Of a stretch of 64,000 nucleotides of DNA, positions 51,088-60,750 are shown piece after piece. The stretch comes from Vibrio sp. STUT-A11 (GTDB lineage: Bacteria; Pseudomonadota; Gammaproteobacteria; Enterobacterales; Vibrionaceae). The notes under the pieces were generated by a model. The model was not told the origin of the DNA. It did no database searches and saw nothing but the letters and a program-made list of their open reading frames with translations. Position numbers and translations under genes: made by a program. The stretch spans positions 1,550,001 to 1,614,000 of the forward strand of contig NZ_AP026763.1 of assembly GCF_026000435.1 (NCBI RefSeq), read 5' to 3'. Within the stretch, counting starts at the first letter, position 1; each line of letters opens with the position of its first letter.

Positions 51088-51623
51088 TTGGAGGTCTCAT
51101 CTTTCAGGGGCGAGGGCGCTAACGATGAAGCCAGACAACGTCCTCGAACGGAACAGAGTCGTTGTTATTACATACTGGAGAGTGATGGATACTGAGATGA
51201 ATCAAAAAAGTTGGGTGCTTGACAGAACTATAACCAGACGTGCTGAGAAACTAGTCGCATTGTCATGTTCTTGAGGAAAGCAAGTATGAGATAAATGCGC
51301 TGGTTTAATCATAAGTGAATGATTTGTTTAAAACATCACCAGACTGCCAATAAATATCGCCACGGTAACAATCTGTTTACATGTAAGTGAAGTGCTTGAA
51401 TTTAACATTGATAGTTTAATTTACTGAAAATTATGTGTTTTGTTGCGTTGTTTATACGTGATTGCTGATGAGGGTTTGTGCGTAACAAATATTTTACATT
51501 TGCAGCTTCGGAACCTGAAAACAGAGATTTTGGTTGATGTATTCCAATTTTCTTCCACCTGCGCCAAGTTAGAAAAATAGTTTAGAAACGCTGTAAACAA
51601 ATTAATGACGCAAGGAGAAAGTC
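51088..51623. other. regulatory region upstream of hpd
   Basis: 535 bp without a convincing gene. It contains a candidate TyrR box at 51481-51498 and a half site TGTAAA near 51592. Confidence 0.5.
51481..51498 (+). promoter_or_regulatory. candidate TyrR box upstream of hpd
   Basis: CGTAAC-AAATAT-TTTACA fits the TGTAAA-N6-TTTACA consensus in 10 of 12 positions, 126 bp before hpd. Confidence 0.5.
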
Positions 51624-52697
51624 ATGGTGGACGCATACAACCCATTAGGTACAGACGGATTTGAGTTTGTGGAATACACAGCTGCAGACAGTAAAGGCAT
51701 TGAACAACTCAAAGCACTGTTTGTATCGTTAGGCTTTGCAGAAATCGCGAAGCACCGTTCGAAAGAAGCATGGTTATATCGTCAGGGTGACATCAGTTTT
51801 ATCGTCAATGCACAACCTCATAGTCAAGCGGAAGGGTTTGCTAAAGTACATGGCCCGTCAGTGTGTGGTATGGCATTTCGCGTAAAAGACGCCACAGCGG
51901 CGCTTGAGCACGCAATACAAAACGGTGGTATAGAATACAAAACCGAAATTGGCCCGATGGAACTCAGCATTCCAGCGATTTACGGTATTGGTGAGAGCTT
52001 GCTCTATTTTGTTGACCGATACGGTAAGCAGAGTATTTACGATGTCGATTTCCGTTTTTACGATGATGCGCAAGAGCGTCTGGAGAAATCTGATGTGGGT
52101 CTTTACGAGATCGATCACCTGACCCATAACGTTAAACAGGGCAACATGGACGTATGGTCTGGTTTCTATGAGCGCATCGGTAACTTCCGAGAAATCCGTT
52201 ATTTTGACATTGAAGGTAAACTCACAGGCCTCGTCAGCCGTGCGATGACCGCACCTTGTGGCAAGATCCGAATTCCTATCAATGAGTCCTCTGACGATAA
52301 ATCGCAAATCGAAGAGTTTATCCGTGAATACAATGGCGAAGGCATTCAGCATATCGCTCTGACAACGGATGACATCTACCAAACCGTTCAAACGTTACGC
52401 GACCGTGGTATGGACTTTATGCCAACTCCAGATACCTACTACGAGAAGGTCGACCAGCGTGTTGAAGGGCATGGTGAAGACGTTAATAAGCTTCGTGACT
52501 TACAAATTCTGATTGATGGCGCACCGACGAAAGACGGCATCTTGCTGCAAATCTTTACCCAAACCGTGATTGGCCCGGTGTTCTTCGAGATCATTCAACG
52601 CAAAGGTAACGAAGGATTTGGTGAAGGTAACTTCAAAGCGTTATTTGAATCGATTGAAGAAGACCAAATTCGCCGAGGAGTACTGAACGATGCATAA
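51624..52697 (+). CDS. hpd: 4-hydroxyphenylpyruvate dioxygenase
   Basis: This 357-residue non-haem iron dioxygenase converts 4-hydroxyphenylpyruvate to homogentisate. The Fe ligands are in EIDHLTHNV, GIQHIALTTDD and FFEIIQRKG. ATG 51624 with AAGGAG upstream. It is the first gene of the tyrosine-degradation operon and overlaps hmgA by eight bases. Confidence 0.96.
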   Translation: MVDAYNPLGTDGFEFVEYTAADSKGIEQLKALFVSLGFAEIAKHRSKEAWLYRQGDISFIVNAQPHSQAEGFAKVHGPSVCGMAFRVKDATAALEHAIQNGGIEYKTEIGPMELSIPAIYGIGESLLYFVDRYGKQSIYDVDFRFYDDAQERLEKSDVGLYEIDHLTHNVKQGNMDVWSGFYERIGNFREIRYFDIEGKLTGLVSRAMTAPCGKIRIPINESSDDKSQIEEFIREYNGEGIQHIALTTDDIYQTVQTLRDRGMDFMPTPDTYYEKVDQRVEGHGEDVNKLRDLQILIDGAPTKDGILLQIFTQTVIGPVFFEIIQRKGNEGFGEGNFKALFESIEEDQIRRGVLNDA

Positions 52698-53820
52698 ATG
52701 GATCACATTCCCTCATCGGGAGGGAGTGTGCTCAAAGCAAGCACATGCTGATTTCCCGGAAGAGGCAATTTATGAACGTGAAGCGGGTCGAAGTGGATTC
52801 TTTGGCCCTGCTGCACATTTTCATCATCAACACGCGCCAACAGGTTGGTCTGAGTGGGAAGGCGAGTTGCGTCCACGAGCGTTTGATTTCAATCTCGTAG
52901 AGAAAGCCAGCCACATAACGCCTTGGGCGGTGCCACACTTACTGCATAACGCCAACTGTAAAATCCGTGTTTGGCGCATGGATGAAAAGATGGATTTTCT
53001 GGTACGAAATGCAGACGGCGATGAGCTGCTGTTTATCCACCAGGGGACTGCCGATCTTTACTGTGACTACGGGCACTTAAAAGTGAGTGAAGGGGATTAT
53101 GTCATGATCCCGCGCTCCACGAGCTGGCGCTTAGAGCCAAGCGAGCCGATGTTCATTCTGATGATCGAAAACACCGATGCGGCTTATACCTTGCCAGAAA
53201 AGGGCATGGTGGGAAATCACGCTGTGTTTGATCCTGCGGTACTCGAAACACCGTCGATAAACGACCAATTCCGCGCGCAGTATTCAGAGAACAGTACTCA
53301 GGTACAGGTGAAGCGTCACGATAAAGTTAGCGTGATCACTTATCCGTTTAATCCGTTAGACGCGATTGGCTGGCATGGCGACTTAGCCGTAGTAAAAGTG
53401 AACTGGCGTGATATTCGTCCACTTATGTCACATCGTTACCACTTACCACCGTCCGCACATACTACATTTGTAGGAGCAGGATTTGTGGTGTGTACCTTTG
53501 TTCCTCGTCCGATAGAGAGTGATCCTGGCGCGCTTAAAGTACCGTTCTACCACAACAACGATGACTATGACGAAGTCTTGTTCTACCACGCAGGCGATTT
53601 CTTTAGCCGTGACAATATTGAAGCGGGCATGGTGACATTCCACCCAGCTGGATTTACGCACGGACCTCACCCAAAAGCCTTTAAAGCGGGTCAGGAATAC
53701 AAGAAGAAGTTTACTGACGAGGTGGCGGTGATGATAGATACGCGCCACGCGCTTCAGCTCTCGGATGAACTGGAAAAGGTAGAAAACAAAGAATACGTCT
53801 ACAGCTGGCAAGAAAAATAA
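52690..53820 (+). CDS. hmgA: homogentisate 1,2-dioxygenase
   Basis: This 376-residue protein is a short homogentisate dioxygenase-type cupin. The blocks HFHHQHAPTGWSEWEGELRPRAFDF, VPHLLHNANCKI and FHPAGFTHGPHPKAFK carry the Fe and substrate residues. It opens the homogentisate ring. Loss of this step in vibrios causes pyomelanin pigmentation. Confidence 0.9.
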   Translation: MHKWITFPHREGVCSKQAHADFPEEAIYEREAGRSGFFGPAAHFHHQHAPTGWSEWEGELRPRAFDFNLVEKASHITPWAVPHLLHNANCKIRVWRMDEKMDFLVRNADGDELLFIHQGTADLYCDYGHLKVSEGDYVMIPRSTSWRLEPSEPMFILMIENTDAAYTLPEKGMVGNHAVFDPAVLETPSINDQFRAQYSENSTQVQVKRHDKVSVITYPFNPLDAIGWHGDLAVVKVNWRDIRPLMSHRYHLPPSAHTTFVGAGFVVCTFVPRPIESDPGALKVPFYHNNDDYDEVLFYHAGDFFSRDNIEAGMVTFHPAGFTHGPHPKAFKAGQEYKKKFTDEVAVMIDTRHALQLSDELEKVENKEYVYSWQEK

Positions 53821-53829
53821 GAGGCAAGG

Positions 53830-54867
53830 ATGAAATTAGCAACCAAGAAAAATGGTACTCGCGATGGCCTGTTGATGGTCGTGAGTAAAGACTTAACTCG
53901 CTGCGTTCCAGCGACAGAAGTGTTCCATCCAAAAAATTTAGCGCCGACGATGCAAGTCGCACTGGACAACTGGGAAGCGGTAGCGCCGCAATTGGAAGAA
54001 CTGTACACCGCACTTAACAGAGGAACGGTCGCAGGATTCGAAGAATTCGAGGCACACTATTGTGAATCTCCTTTACCAAGAGCATATCAGTGGGCAGATG
54101 GCAGCGCGTACGTAAACCACGTGGAGCTGGTTCGTAAAGCTCGTGGAGCAGAAATGCCTGAGAGCTTCTGGACAGATCCTTTGATGTATCAGGGTGGCTC
54201 AGATGCGTTTATCGGCCCTTGCGATAACATCGAATTTGCCAGCGACGAGTGGGGCATTGATTTTGAAGGCGAAGTCGCGGTAGTGACGGGTGATGTGCCA
54301 ATGGGTGCGAGTATCGCCGAGGCGCAAGAATCGATCAGGCTCATCATGTTGGTGAACGACGTCTCGCTGCGCGGCCTGATTCCTGCAGAGTTGGCGAAAG
54401 GGTTTGGCTTCTTCCAGTCTAAGCCGTCATCCGCATTCTCTCCTGTTGCGGTGACACCAGATGAGCTCGGCGATGCATGGTACGAAAACAAAGTCCATTT
54501 ACCATTGGTTTCGACCTACAATCACAAGCCATTTGGTTGTCCGAATGCTGGGGTAGACATGACATTCGACTTTGCGGATCTCATCGTCCATGCTACTAAA
54601 ACGCGTCCGCTGTCTGCTGGAGCGATAATCGGCTCTGGTACCGTGTCTAACAAACAAGGTACTGAACATGGCACATCGATTGAAGAAGGTGGCGTCGGTT
54701 ACTCTTGTATTGCTGAAGTGCGCATGATTGAAACCATACGCGATGGTAAACCGTCGACGAACTTTATGTCGTTTGGTGATGCAATCAAACTTGAGATGTT
54801 TGATGCAGATGGCAACAATATCTTCGGCTCGATTGATCAACAAGTTAGCCAGTACTTGAAGCATTAA
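53830..54867 (+). CDS. fahA: fumarylacetoacetate hydrolase family protein
   Basis: This 345-residue FAH-family hydrolase: ATKKNGTRDGLLMVVSKD at the N-terminus, DFEGEVAVVTGDVP with the metal-binding acidic residues, FQSKPSSAFSPVAVTPDELG, and GAIIGSGTVSNKQ. The place in the operon supports fumarylacetoacetate as substrate. The spacing to hmgA is 9 bp. Confidence 0.92.
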   Translation: MKLATKKNGTRDGLLMVVSKDLTRCVPATEVFHPKNLAPTMQVALDNWEAVAPQLEELYTALNRGTVAGFEEFEAHYCESPLPRAYQWADGSAYVNHVELVRKARGAEMPESFWTDPLMYQGGSDAFIGPCDNIEFASDEWGIDFEGEVAVVTGDVPMGASIAEAQESIRLIMLVNDVSLRGLIPAELAKGFGFFQSKPSSAFSPVAVTPDELGDAWYENKVHLPLVSTYNHKPFGCPNAGVDMTFDFADLIVHATKTRPLSAGAIIGSGTVSNKQGTEHGTSIEEGGVGYSCIAEVRMIETIRDGKPSTNFMSFGDAIKLEMFDADGNNIFGSIDQQVSQYLKH

Positions 54868-54881
54868 TACAGGGAAAATGA

Positions 54882-55550
54882 ATGAGCGAACAGATCACGC
54901 TTTATGGATATTGGCGATCCTCTGCGGCTTATCGTGTACGCATTTGTCTGAATCTTAAAGAGATCCAGTATGAATCAAAATCGGTGCACTTGGTGCGTGA
55001 GGGAGGAGAGCAACACAGCGAGGAGTATCACAAACTGAATGCCTCTGAGCTGGTGCCAGTGCTGGTGGATGGTGAACTTCGATTAAACCAGTCTCTGGCT
55101 ATTATTCAGTATCTCGATGAAAATTATCCGGATGTTGCTGTCATTCCAAAGCGTTCACCTTTGCGATATCAAGCGCTTTCCATGGCACAGGATATTGCCA
55201 TTGAGATTCACCCTTTGAATAATTTGCGCGTCTTGCAGTACCTGGAAGGGGAGTTGGCGTGTGATGCAGAGCGTAAAGTCGCCTGGATTCATCACTGGAT
55301 TAACAAAGGCTTTGCTTCATTAGAAGAAAAACTGGCAAACCATAGAAAATTGCATGGTGATTGTAAGTTCAGTCTGACCGATTCACCGTCTATCGTTGAT
55401 ATTTGCTTGGTACCGCAAGTGTATAATGCGTTGCGCTTTGGTGTTGATTTGGCCGCTTATCCGATAATCAACTCGATTGTTGAAGCCTGTTATCAACTTC
55501 CGGCTTTCATTGATGCCATGCCAGAGCATCAACCGGATGCCAATAGTTAG
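54882..55550 (+). CDS. maiA: maleylacetoacetate isomerase
   Basis: This 222-residue zeta-class glutathione transferase has the SSAAYRVRICLNLK active-site motif at the N-terminus and ELVPVLVDGELRLNQSLAIIQYLDE for glutathione binding. It converts maleylacetoacetate to fumarylacetoacetate. It is last in the operon. Confidence 0.94.
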   Translation: MSEQITLYGYWRSSAAYRVRICLNLKEIQYESKSVHLVREGGEQHSEEYHKLNASELVPVLVDGELRLNQSLAIIQYLDENYPDVAVIPKRSPLRYQALSMAQDIAIEIHPLNNLRVLQYLEGELACDAERKVAWIHHWINKGFASLEEKLANHRKLHGDCKFSLTDSPSIVDICLVPQVYNALRFGVDLAAYPIINSIVEACYQLPAFIDAMPEHQPDANS

Positions 55551-55693
55551 ATCTTAGAGCTTAACAGATGCCTCTGTTAAGCTCATTTCCTACCCTGAAT
55601 CTCACCATTATTGCAAAATTGTGCCGTTTTGTTGCTCTGGTCAACGTTTAGATTTAGGCTTGATCAACTTGTTGTTTTCGGCTCGTTTTATCT

Positions 55694-56356
55694 ATGACCA
55701 ACATCTTTATCATCGTAGTTCTTCTGGTTGTTTTTTTCTTCATTATTCAAAAATATGTGCTCAAGCATGATGACACCCGAGACTACTCATATTGCTCAAA
55801 AGGCGCTTTGTTAAGAGGGCAAGAAGCTGCGTTTTTCAATGCCTTAAGAACCGCTGTTGGCGATCACGCGGTGATATTTAGTAAAGTCAATATGTCCAGT
55901 TTGGTTGCGCCGAAGGATATTAAAAACAAACGGCAGCTTTTTGTGGCGAGTAACCGTATTTCCAGAAGCTATTTTGACTATGTAATTTGTGACCCGCGCA
56001 CGTTAGAACCGCGAGTGATTCTAGAGCTGGATGATGGAAAGCCTCTTCATAAAGGCAAGGCTGCGCGACAAAAACTGCTGATTCACGTGTGTAAAACAGC
56101 CAATTTGCCACTAATTGGTACTTCGATAAAGCACAGTTACCAGGTAGGGCGATTGCGTCGTTTACTTGCGGCGCACATAGAATTGATCGAGCCGGGTAAA
56201 GAGGTGCGTTTTTGTAAAAAGTGCAGCAGCCCGATGATAATTAGGACAGCCAGTCAAGGTGAATTAAAAGGCCGACGCTTTTTCACTTGTAGCCGTCAAC
56301 CAAACTGTACTTACACCGAGAACTACAACGTGGTGTTTGATGCTCCAGACGAATAA
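55694..56356 (+). CDS. DUF2726 protein with zinc-finger-like end
   Basis: This 220-residue protein has one N-terminal membrane helix (IFIIVVLLVVFFFIIQKYVL), a DUF2726 domain with RTAVGDHAVIFSKVNMSSLV and a PD-(D/E)xK-like FDYVICDP ... VILELDDGK core, then a four-cysteine topoisomerase-type finger (CKKCSSPM ... FFTCSRQPNC). Suggests DNA or RNA processing at the membrane; function not known. Confidence 0.75.
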   Translation: MTNIFIIVVLLVVFFFIIQKYVLKHDDTRDYSYCSKGALLRGQEAAFFNALRTAVGDHAVIFSKVNMSSLVAPKDIKNKRQLFVASNRISRSYFDYVICDPRTLEPRVILELDDGKPLHKGKAARQKLLIHVCKTANLPLIGTSIKHSYQVGRLRRLLAAHIELIEPGKEVRFCKKCSSPMIIRTASQGELKGRRFFTCSRQPNCTYTENYNVVFDAPDE

Positions 56357-56522
56357 CGATGGACGATTAGCAATCAACAAAATGATGAGTAAAAATTTTG
56401 CTTGTCTGGGGCTTTGACTTGTTTGAGTCAAAGCCTTTTTAGTAATTTGGAGCCAAGCATTCAGAGGTGATTTGGGTATAAGTCCTATACTTGGAAAAGA
56501 GAAACAAAAGTAGGTTAATGCT

Positions 56523-56861
56523 ATGCGATATGGATGGATTTTTGCTCTGCTGCTGTTCGTTTCAAATGCCAATGCTTTTCCTAATTTAAAGCCGTTGGAA
56601 TGCCAGCTTACTGATACACCAGAAGACCATTTTTTGTTTTATCGAGATCAAATGGTTTACCACAGCGAACAGTTTGTGATTTTTCAAAACTTCAAAGGGC
56701 GAGTTACAACTCAAGTGGATCTTAAAACTGGCGAGCTGATTCGCACCACTTATATCGGTGAACCTTTTGAGCCTAAATACCAAATTCTGTTCGGTTCTTG
56801 TCCTGATGTTTCCTATACCTTGCAGCTTTGGATGTTGAGTGAGGTACCTTATGATAACTAA
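56523..56861 (+). CDS. secreted protein of unknown function
   Basis: This 112-residue protein has a clear signal peptide (RYGWIFALLLFVSNANA). The mature part has two cysteines. No family recognised. Confidence 0.6.
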   Translation: MRYGWIFALLLFVSNANAFPNLKPLECQLTDTPEDHFLFYRDQMVYHSEQFVIFQNFKGRVTTQVDLKTGELIRTTYIGEPFEPKYQILFGSCPDVSYTLQLWMLSEVPYDN

Positions 56862-57040
56862 GCAAAAATTCAAAAGTTACCTAGATCACATTTTTATACC
56901 CGTATTGGGTACGTTTCGCTTATAAATACGCCTGAAAACGGGTGTTGAGTTTACATTTTCGCCAAACGATTCAAAGTTAGTGAATTTATGCTTGCACCCC
57001 AGATAGCTTATGGCTAATATCCCTCTCGTTCCAGAGAAAT

Positions 57041-57117
57041 GCGTCCGTAGCTCAGCTGGTTAGAGTACCGCCTTGACATGGCGGGGGTCGGTGGTTCGAG
57101 TCCACTCGGACGCACCA
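57041..57117 (+). tRNA. tRNA-Val (GAC)
   Basis: Full cloverleaf of 77 bases with encoded CCA. The anticodon loop CTTGACATG gives anticodon GAC; T loop GGTTCGAGTC. Confidence 0.95.
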
Positions 57118-57152
57118 TTCTGATTTGAATGGTAAGTAGGAACACAAAATTT

Positions 57153-57229
57153 GGGTCCGTAGCTCAGTTGGTTAGAGTACTACCTTGACATGGTAGGGGT
57201 CGGCGATTCGAGTTCGCCCGGACCCACCA
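57153..57229 (+). tRNA. tRNA-Val (GAC)
   Basis: Second copy, 77 bases, CCA encoded, anticodon GAC. It differs in the acceptor and anticodon stems by compensatory changes. Confidence 0.95.
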
Positions 57230-57241
57230 AATTTTATGCAA

Positions 57242-57265
57242 AGCCCGCACCTCAGCGGGCTTCGT
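57242..57265 (+). terminator. terminator after the tRNA genes
   Basis: Stem AGCCCGC / GCGGGCT with a six-base loop, then TTCGTT; T tract weak. Confidence 0.65.
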
Positions 57266-57722
57266 TGTATCTGGAGTTTACCTAGTCTCAGCTTAAATTT
57301 CCTCATCTTAGTTTTGCATATTTATGTACGCGATATGCAGTGAACCATACCTTATCGGGCACAATTGTGCCCATCTGTGCCCACGAGTTTGTCGATAAAA
57401 TAGCCAATCAGGTCGTTTACGAAGATATCTGTGCATGTCGAAAAGCCTTTATTAATATCGTTGGATTAACTCCACAAGAATTTCGAAAGAGATTTTGCTT
57501 ATTCACATTTTCCTGATTCTGGTTGAAACGAATCTGACCATGTCCGTTTCAGCTAGTTCTGTGTGATTACCAAGGGAGCCTGACACATAAATGCCCCATT
57601 CGGCGTTACACCTGACTCGTCTCTCTGTTCAACAAAGCATCATTTGACTTACTTTTTCTGATAACTGCCATGTGCTCTATATAATTAAGATAACCTTAAT
57701 TTTTAAGTAAAGAGGCAATGGA
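57266..57722. other. intergenic region with a gene fragment
   Basis: It holds the AraC-family fragment (57385-57516). Otherwise no gene. Confidence 0.5.
57385..57516 (+). pseudogene. C-terminal fragment of an AraC/GlxA-type regulator
   Basis: The frame reads EFVDKIANQVVYEDICACRKAF and INIVGLTPQEFRKRF before TGA. This is the second helix-turn-helix of AraC-type activators (usual VGYEDVSAFRKLF ... GLSPSEYR). No upstream part of the gene is present. Confidence 0.75.
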
Positions 57723-58292
57723 ATGTTTAGCTTAATACTTGGCTTAGTCTTGTTTCTTGGTGTTCACTCGATTTCTATCATCGCACCAGTGTATCGGGAG
57801 GCATTGGTTACGAAAAATGAGAAAGCGTATAAAGCTGTTTATACTTTGCTGTCGTTTTTAGGTCTCTATTTCATTGTTACCGGATATGGAGATCTCAGAG
57901 AAAATCCGAGCATTATTTATTTTGGTACTCAATCTTTCAAGCCGTTAGTGTCTATCCTGATGCTCGGTGGGTTCATCTTATTTTTAGCTCCTTATTTCCC
58001 CGGAAAAATTAAAGCTACCGCAAAAAATCCACAGCTTCTATCTGTGGTACTTTGGGCATCTTCCCATTTGTTAGTGAATGGGAATTTGGCAGATATACTG
58101 CTGTTTGGCTCGTTTTTAGCGTGGGCTATCATCGATATTGTTTCGATGAAAAAACGCAAACCAAGAGTCGTTTCACCTTTAAAGGCTTCTTGGATCAATG
58201 ATGTGATAGTGATTGTGGTTGGAACGGTTGTTTATGCCATATTTGTTATGTTTTTGCACAGTTACCTAATTGGTATTCCATTAATGCACTGA
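57723..58292 (+). CDS. NnrU-family membrane protein
   Basis: This 189-residue protein has about five to six membrane segments and the NnrU opening LFLGVHSISIIAPVYREAL, with SSHLLVNGNLADILLFGSFLAW in the middle. NnrU-type proteins are linked to nitrite/NO metabolism or carotenoid isomerisation; the role here is unknown. Confidence 0.8.
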   Translation: MFSLILGLVLFLGVHSISIIAPVYREALVTKNEKAYKAVYTLLSFLGLYFIVTGYGDLRENPSIIYFGTQSFKPLVSILMLGGFILFLAPYFPGKIKATAKNPQLLSVVLWASSHLLVNGNLADILLFGSFLAWAIIDIVSMKKRKPRVVSPLKASWINDVIVIVVGTVVYAIFVMFLHSYLIGIPLMH

Positions 58293-58356
58293 TGTTCGCT
58301 ATTCCGGTTACTAGAGCCAAAATCAGTGTGAAAGGCAATGAAAAGCAGTTTATTGC

Positions 58357-59145
58357 CTAATTAGCAGAATGTTCCATAGGTCTATTCAATATCTGCTGGA
58401 GCCTTGAACTATAAGAAGGGAATTGTGAAATAGTATTGTGACCCGCTCCCGCAATGACAACCACATCTACCAGCTGAACGTCAAACTTAGCGATTAGCTG
58501 ATCGGTTCTGGCCCGCAGGATCACCCGATCCTCTTCTGCAATGAAGATATAGGTTAGAGCCGTAATATCTTTTACCCTATCGGCAGAACGGTATTTGTCT
58601 TTGATTAGCCAGGAAATGGGGAACATCCAATAAATATCTTTTGCTACATTTTCAATGCTATCAAATGGCGTCACCAATATAAGCTTGTCCACTTTCTGAT
58701 TAGCCGCCACGTATGTGGCAATACCTGAGCCCAGGCTCCGGCCCATCAAGGATATTGAATCATGGTTACCTTCAACTGACAGAAATATCTGCACAGCATC
58801 GTTATATAAAACCTTCTCCGTGGGCGTACCTAAATTAATACCATAACCCCGGTAAGGGATGAGGTAGATGGTATAATTGGGGGCTATTGCCTTGAAGAGT
58901 GGAATATTGGCTTCGATACTTTCAGCGTTTCCGCCGTAATAGATTAGCGCCTTAGTTTGGCCTTCATTGAGCACCCAACCACAAAGCTGTGCGCCATCAA
59001 CTACGAAGCAGGTGTTCATCTCGCCATAAACTTCGCTAGCAAGCTGAGGGAAGTACAGAAACCGACGTTGCAGTGAGTAAAAGGTAAGAGTAAAAAGTGT
59101 GTAGCACACCACCAAGGCAACCAGCATGCTTTTCATTCCCATCAC
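58357..59145 (-). CDS. alpha/beta hydrolase
   Basis: This 262-residue protein has an N-terminal membrane anchor (SMLVALVVCYTLFTLTFYSL), the nucleophile elbow GRSLGSG, Asp in AEEDRVI and His in GAGHNTI. BEM46/ABHD13-like. The start overlaps the upstream DUF2784 gene by four bases. Confidence 0.85.
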   Translation of the reverse strand: MMGMKSMLVALVVCYTLFTLTFYSLQRRFLYFPQLASEVYGEMNTCFVVDGAQLCGWVLNEGQTKALIYYGGNAESIEANIPLFKAIAPNYTIYLIPYRGYGINLGTPTEKVLYNDAVQIFLSVEGNHDSISLMGRSLGSGIATYVAANQKVDKLILVTPFDSIENVAKDIYWMFPISWLIKDKYRSADRVKDITALTYIFIAEEDRVILRARTDQLIAKFDVQLVDVVVIAGAGHNTISQFPSYSSRLQQILNRPMEHSAN

Positions 59146-59516
59146 CTATCTTGTTTGATCTTATACCTATGATAGACGAGCCCATAAATAACGATATTGA
59201 CCCCTACAGCCACAAGAGCCAGTAAAACCTGGACATCAAAGCGCAACCCTGCCGGATAAATAACAGGAATGAGATAGTGTTCGACAAACCCTCCCGGATA
59301 ACCTTCGCTCCCTGCCGCATTCCTCAATTGGTTTTCCAAGGGGGTCAGAGGGCAGATCCAGCCTTTGAAACTGATCAGTGCAACCCACAGTGCCGCAGGA
59401 ATATGGACAAACAGCATATAGACACGCCATAGCACCAGCAGGCCTCCGAGCAACGCGAAGATGATAAATAAAAGGTGAAGTATTGCGACAAGATCTGCCA
59501 GCGTTCGATAAATCAT
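59142..59516 (-). CDS. DUF2784 membrane protein
   Basis: This 124-residue protein has about three membrane helices and the DUF2784 signature FKGWICPLTPLENQLRN with YPGGFVEHYL. It is translationally coupled to the hydrolase gene (ATGA overlap). Confidence 0.85.
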   Translation of the reverse strand: MIYRTLADLVAILHLLFIIFALLGGLLVLWRVYMLFVHIPAALWVALISFKGWICPLTPLENQLRNAAGSEGYPGGFVEHYLIPVIYPAGLRFDVQVLLALVAVGVNIVIYGLVYHRYKIKQDR

Positions 59517-60045
59517 AAGCTATCCCTCCTTGCCTTGGTCAAGCGTAGCGTATCAAAGCGATAACCGTTAGCCACATTCAGATTCAGGGCTGGAAGTTAT
59601 ACCGAACAGTAACTTCTGGTTGTTAGATGTTGTCAACAATATTTGGGGACAGTAACAGCATCGAGACTAAATTTTTAGCCCACTCAACTTAAATCTATAT
59701 TGCCCGATTCGAAGTTAGAAACAGTCATTGTCCTCATGTCGAATATCAGTTTTGTAATAATGGTAATGTCGATTTGAATGGGACTAAACTTTATTTTTTA
59801 CTAGAGTAGGGTTTATAAGTGTTTGATTTGATGGTAAATAATAATTAAATGAAGAAATACATATCTATTATGTTTACATAGTGTATAGTGTCGGCAGCTC
59901 TCATCGTGAGCTATTGATAAAATATTTAGTTTAAGTTCTTCTCAGTTTCTTCGATTAACTTCGTCATACTTATCCTGCGATACCTTTTTCTTCATTCCTT
60001 ATTTAGTAGCTTTCTTTTTAATTTAATCAATGTATCGAGATATAG
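59517..60045. other. intergenic region before the cold-shock gene
   Basis: About 530 bp, A/T-rich. No gene seen. The right part is probably the long 5' leader typical of cold-shock genes; I did not identify a cold box with confidence. Confidence 0.4.
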
Positions 60046-60258
60046 ATGTCAAATAAAACAACTGGTTCAGTAAAATGGTTTAATGAAACAAAAGGCTTTG
60101 GATTTATCACACCAGATAACGGTGGTGCAGATCTATTTGTTCATTTCAAATCAATTGCTAGCGAAGGTTTCAAAACGTTAGCTGAAGGCCAAAAAGTTTC
60201 ATTTAATGTAGAACAAGGTAACAAAGGCCCACAAGCTGGCAACGTTACTTTAGTATAA
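60046..60258 (+). CDS. cold-shock domain protein (CspA family)
   Basis: This 70-residue protein is a single cold-shock domain. RNP1 is KGFGFIT, RNP2 is LFVHF. It binds single-stranded RNA and DNA. A rho-independent terminator follows directly. A small gene (60405) and a small ORF (60750) lie downstream. Confidence 0.96.
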   Translation: MSNKTTGSVKWFNETKGFGFITPDNGGADLFVHFKSIASEGFKTLAEGQKVSFNVEQGNKGPQAGNVTLV

Positions 60259-60266
60259 ACATTTCT

Positions 60267-60300
60267 AAAAAGATCTCTCCTATCTGGTGAGATCTTTTTT
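60267..60300 (+). terminator. rho-independent terminator of the csp gene
   Basis: AAAAAGATCTC / GAGATCTTTTTT stem with a loop of 11 bases. Confidence 0.88.
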
Positions 60301-60404
60301 ATTTAAAGATTTAATGAATATTCCAACGAATCAAGAAACCAATCGAAAACGTTGTGCTAGCACGAGAATAATAAAAGTTTGGGATCTATAAGGTAAAGAG
60401 CGAT

Positions 60405-60605
60405 ATGAAAAAGCCAGCAAGAAAATCGAATAATAAAACACAAAAAAACAACTTTGAAGAGCGATTTGCTCTTATGGTTAAACAATATCAAGAAGCTAAA
60501 GAAGTTCTTGAATCTATGGAAGAAGGTTCTTCAGAATATATAACTCAGAAACGAGTATGTGATAAACTATTTGCCAATGCTGAACGATATATTAATAGAA
60601 ATTAA
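60405..60605 (+). CDS. small basic protein of unknown function
   Basis: This 66-residue highly charged protein has a lysine-rich N-terminus (KKPARKSNNKTQKNN) and a helical remainder. It starts at ATG 60405. No family recognised. Confidence 0.55.
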   Translation: MKKPARKSNNKTQKNNFEERFALMVKQYQEAKEVLESMEEGSSEYITQKRVCDKLFANAERYINRN

Positions 60606-60718
60606 TAAGCTTAAATAGTTTCCTTCTATTTTATATAAAATTGATCCAAATTATTTCTACTAATAAGTACTATCTCTATTATCCACTTAGTGTAAATGTT
60701 ACTAAGTGCCACACGGAT

Positions 60719-60750
60719 GTTGACCATACCCTTCAGCAAGGAGGTCAACA
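60719..60750 (+). promoter_or_regulatory. hairpin covering a Shine-Dalgarno
   Basis: TGTTGACC (60719-60726) pairs perfectly with GGTCAACA (60743-60750). The second arm contains the end of AAGGAGG and the A of the ATG at 60750. Confidence 0.5.
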
